This document shows, in pieces, positions 4,591 to 6,158 of a DNA stretch of 6,158 nt; positions within the stretch are counted from its first letter, which is position 1, and each line of letters opens with the position of its first letter. Under the pieces are notes generated by a model that was not told where the DNA came from, made no database searches, and saw nothing but the letters and a program-made list of their open reading frames with translations. Source of the DNA: Burkholderiaceae bacterium. GTDB taxonomy: Bacteria > Pseudomonadota > Gammaproteobacteria > Burkholderiales > Burkholderiaceae_C. The translations under genes and the position numbers were made by a program. The stretch lies in contig CP059256.1 in assembly GCA_013693755.1 (NCBI GenBank), positions 1,417,488-1,423,645 of the forward strand. Direction: 5' to 3'.

Positions 4591-6158
4591 TCAGGCTTGG
4601 GCGAGCCAGGCGTTGACGCGGCGCACGTAGGCGGCCGGGTCCTCGGGCAGGCCGCCTTCGGCCAGCGTGGCCTGATCGAGCAGGATGTGGGCGAGGTCGT
4701 CGAAGCGTTCGCCCTCGGCGGCTTCGAGCTTCTTCACCAGCGCGTGCGCGGGGTTGACTTCGAGCACCGGCTTGACTTCGGGCGCCTTCTGGCCGGCGGC
4801 CTTGAGCATGCGCGCGAGCTGCGGGCTCATGCTGCCCTCGGGCACCACCAGGCAGGCGGGGCTGTCGACCAGGCGGGCGCTCACGCGCACGTCCTCGATG
4901 CGGCTGCCCAGCGCGGCCTTGAGGCGTTCGAGCACGGGCTTGAAGGCTTCGCTGGCGGCCTCGGCGGCCTTTTTCTCGGCCTCGTCCTGCAGCTTGCCGA
5001 GGTCGGCCTCGCCGCGCGCGACGGACTGCAGCGGCGTGCCGTCGAAGTCGGTGAGGAAGTTCATGGCCCATTCGTCCACGCGGTCGGTCATGAGCAGCAC
5101 CTCGATGCCCTTCTTGCGGAAGACTTCGAGCTGCGGGCTGCTCTGCGCGGCGGCGAGCGTCTCGGCGGTGAGGTAGTAGATGGCCTCCTGCCCCTCTTTC
5201 ATGCGCGCCTTGTAGTCGGCCAGCGAAACCGCGGGCGCGTCCTGCGTGGTGGAGGCAAAGCGCAGCAGCCTGGCGATGCGATCGCGGTGGCCGAGGTCTT
5301 CGCCCAGGCCTTCCTTGAGCACGGCGCCGAACTCGTTCCAGAACCGGGTGTACTGGCCGGCCTTGGCCTTGTCTTCCTCGGAGACCGCTGCCGCCGCGTC
5401 GCCCTCGGGCAGGCGGTCGTGGGCGGCCAGGTCTTCGAGCAGGGCGAGCACGCGGCGGGTGTTGCCTTCGCGGATGGCGCGGGTGTCGCGGCTTTCCTGC
5501 AGCAGCTCGCGGCTGACGTTGAGCGGCAGGTCGCTGGAGTCGATCACGCCCTTGACGAAGCGCAGGTAGTTGGGGAGCAGCGCCTCGGCGTCGTCCATGA
5601 TGAACACGCGCTTGACGTACAGCTTCAGGCCGCGCTTGTGCTCGCGCAGCCACAGATCAAGCGGCGCGTGCTGCGGAATGTAGAGCAGCTGGGTGTATTC
5701 GGTGGCGCCTTCGACGCGGTTGTGCGTCCAGGCCAGCGGCGGCTCGAAGTCGTGGGTGATCTGCTGGTAGAAGGCGCGGTACTGCTCGTCGGTGATGTCC
5801 TTCTTGGGCCGCGTCCAGAGCGCGGTGGCCTGGTTGACGGTTTCCCACTCGCCGGTCTTGACCATCTTGCCGGGCTGGCCGTCCGCGCCGTCCTCCCACT
5901 TTTCCTTCTCCATGAGGATGGGCAGGCCGATATGGTCGGCGTACTTGCCGACGATTTCCTTGATCTTCCAGCCGTTGGCATAGTCCAGCGCGTCTTCGCG
6001 CAGGTGCAGCGTGACGGTGGTGCCCCGCGCCTCGCGGGTGATGGCCTCCACCTCGAAGTCGCCGGTGCCCGCGCTGCTCCAGCGCACGCCGGCGTCGGCC
6101 GAGAGCCCGGCGCGGCGCGACTCGACGGTGATGCGGTCGGCCACGATGAAGCCGGAGT
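4591..6158 (-). CDS. htpG: Molecular chaperone HtpG (bacterial Hsp90), C-terminal ~520 residues, partial
   Basis: HtpG is a cytosolic, ATP-dependent homodimeric chaperone that acts on late-folding and stress-damaged proteins. The frame enters from the window edge at [11 protein letters not shown], matching the end of the N-terminal ATPase domain, whose closing strand GTTVTLHL is about 45 residues in. The middle domain follows, with WTRPKKDIT, then [11 protein letters not shown] and the hallmark [14 protein letters not shown] (near 5497-5538), whose Arg contacts the ATP gamma-phosphate. The C-terminal dimerisation region includes [14 protein letters not shown] and a final helix ending LAQA before the TGA. 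Total length would be near 640, so about 115-125 N-terminal residues lie off the window. A GTG at 6144 is not the start, since conserved residues precede it. The peroxidase gene begins 120 bp downstream on the same strand, with no convincing terminator between. Confidence 0.97.
   Translation of the reverse strand, partial: SGFIVADRITVESRRAGLSADAGVRWSSAGTGDFEVEAITREARGTTVTLHLREDALDYANGWKIKEIVGKYADHIGLPILMEKEKWEDGADGQPGKMVKTGEWETVNQATALWTRPKKDITDEQYRAFYQQITHDFEPPLAWTHNRVEGATEYTQLLYIPQHAPLDLWLREHKRGLKLYVKRVFIMDDAEALLPNYLRFVKGVIDSSDLPLNVSRELLQESRDTRAIREGNTRRVLALLEDLAAHDRLPEGDAAAAVSEEDKAKAGQYTRFWNEFGAVLKEGLGEDLGHRDRIARLLRFASTTQDAPAVSLADYKARMKEGQEAIYYLTAETLAAAQSSPQLEVFRKKGIEVLLMTDRVDEWAMNFLTDFDGTPLQSVARGEADLGKLQDEAEKKAAEAASEAFKPVLERLKAALGSRIEDVRVSARLVDSPACLVVPEGSMSPQLARMLKAAGQKAPEVKPVLEVNPAHALVKKLEAAEGERFDDLAHILLDQATLAEGGLPEDPAAYVRRVNAWLAQA

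Noticed and set aside
6142..6144. GTG at 6144 as the start of a short HtpG
   Set aside because: The frame stays open to the window edge and encodes the conserved SGFI preceding VAD, so the gene is simply cut by the window.
1..6158. CRISPR array, tRNA, rRNA, transposase or phage signals
   Set aside because: No regularly spaced repeats, cloverleaf-like sequences or transposase/integrase motifs were seen on either strand.

Overview
The window is very GC-rich, and every gene I can support lies on the minus strand. Codon use is strongly G/C in third positions, and the proteins look like those of a betaproteobacterium, most likely Burkholderiales/Comamonadaceae. That assignment rests on protein style and gene content only, because no rRNA or other marker is present. 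Transcription runs from right to left.

From right to left: (1) 6158-4591 holds the last ~520 residues of the chaperone HtpG (bacterial Hsp90); its N-terminus is outside the window. (2) 4470-3839 is a glutathione-peroxidase-family gene. Its secretion signal and its catalytic body are in different frames, as if one base were missing from a G4 run near 4352-4355. A 10-bp inverted repeat covers its ribosome binding site. (3) 3838-3498 is a 341-bp non-coding leader. It holds a near-copy of the sequence upstream of the peroxidase gene, a 12-bp inverted repeat with 75 bp between the arms, and a polypurine/G-quadruplex-type tract. (4) 3497-74 is a compact cluster of an FAD-dependent amine-oxidase-like protein (COG2907 type), a DUF1365 protein, and a cyclopropane-fatty-acid-synthase-family methyltransferase. 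A further gene begins at 77 and leaves the window on the left. Two of the three junctions are 4-base ATGA overlaps, so this is almost certainly one operon.

The trio FAD oxidoreductase + DUF1365 + CFA-family methyltransferase is a recurring bacterial set for modifying unsaturated fatty acyl chains of membrane phospholipids. Related methyltransferase/flavoprotein pairs in Rhodobacter and in actinobacteria make methyl-branched and furan fatty acids. Here the methyltransferase appears to lack two bicarbonate-site residues (Cys and His) of true cyclopropane synthases, which favours methylation over cyclopropanation. With a probable exported thiol peroxidase and a chaperone next door, the region reads as a membrane/oxidative-stress neighbourhood. 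The co-regulation idea rests mainly on the shared upstream sequence and is inference. No mobile element, CRISPR array, tRNA or rRNA was seen.
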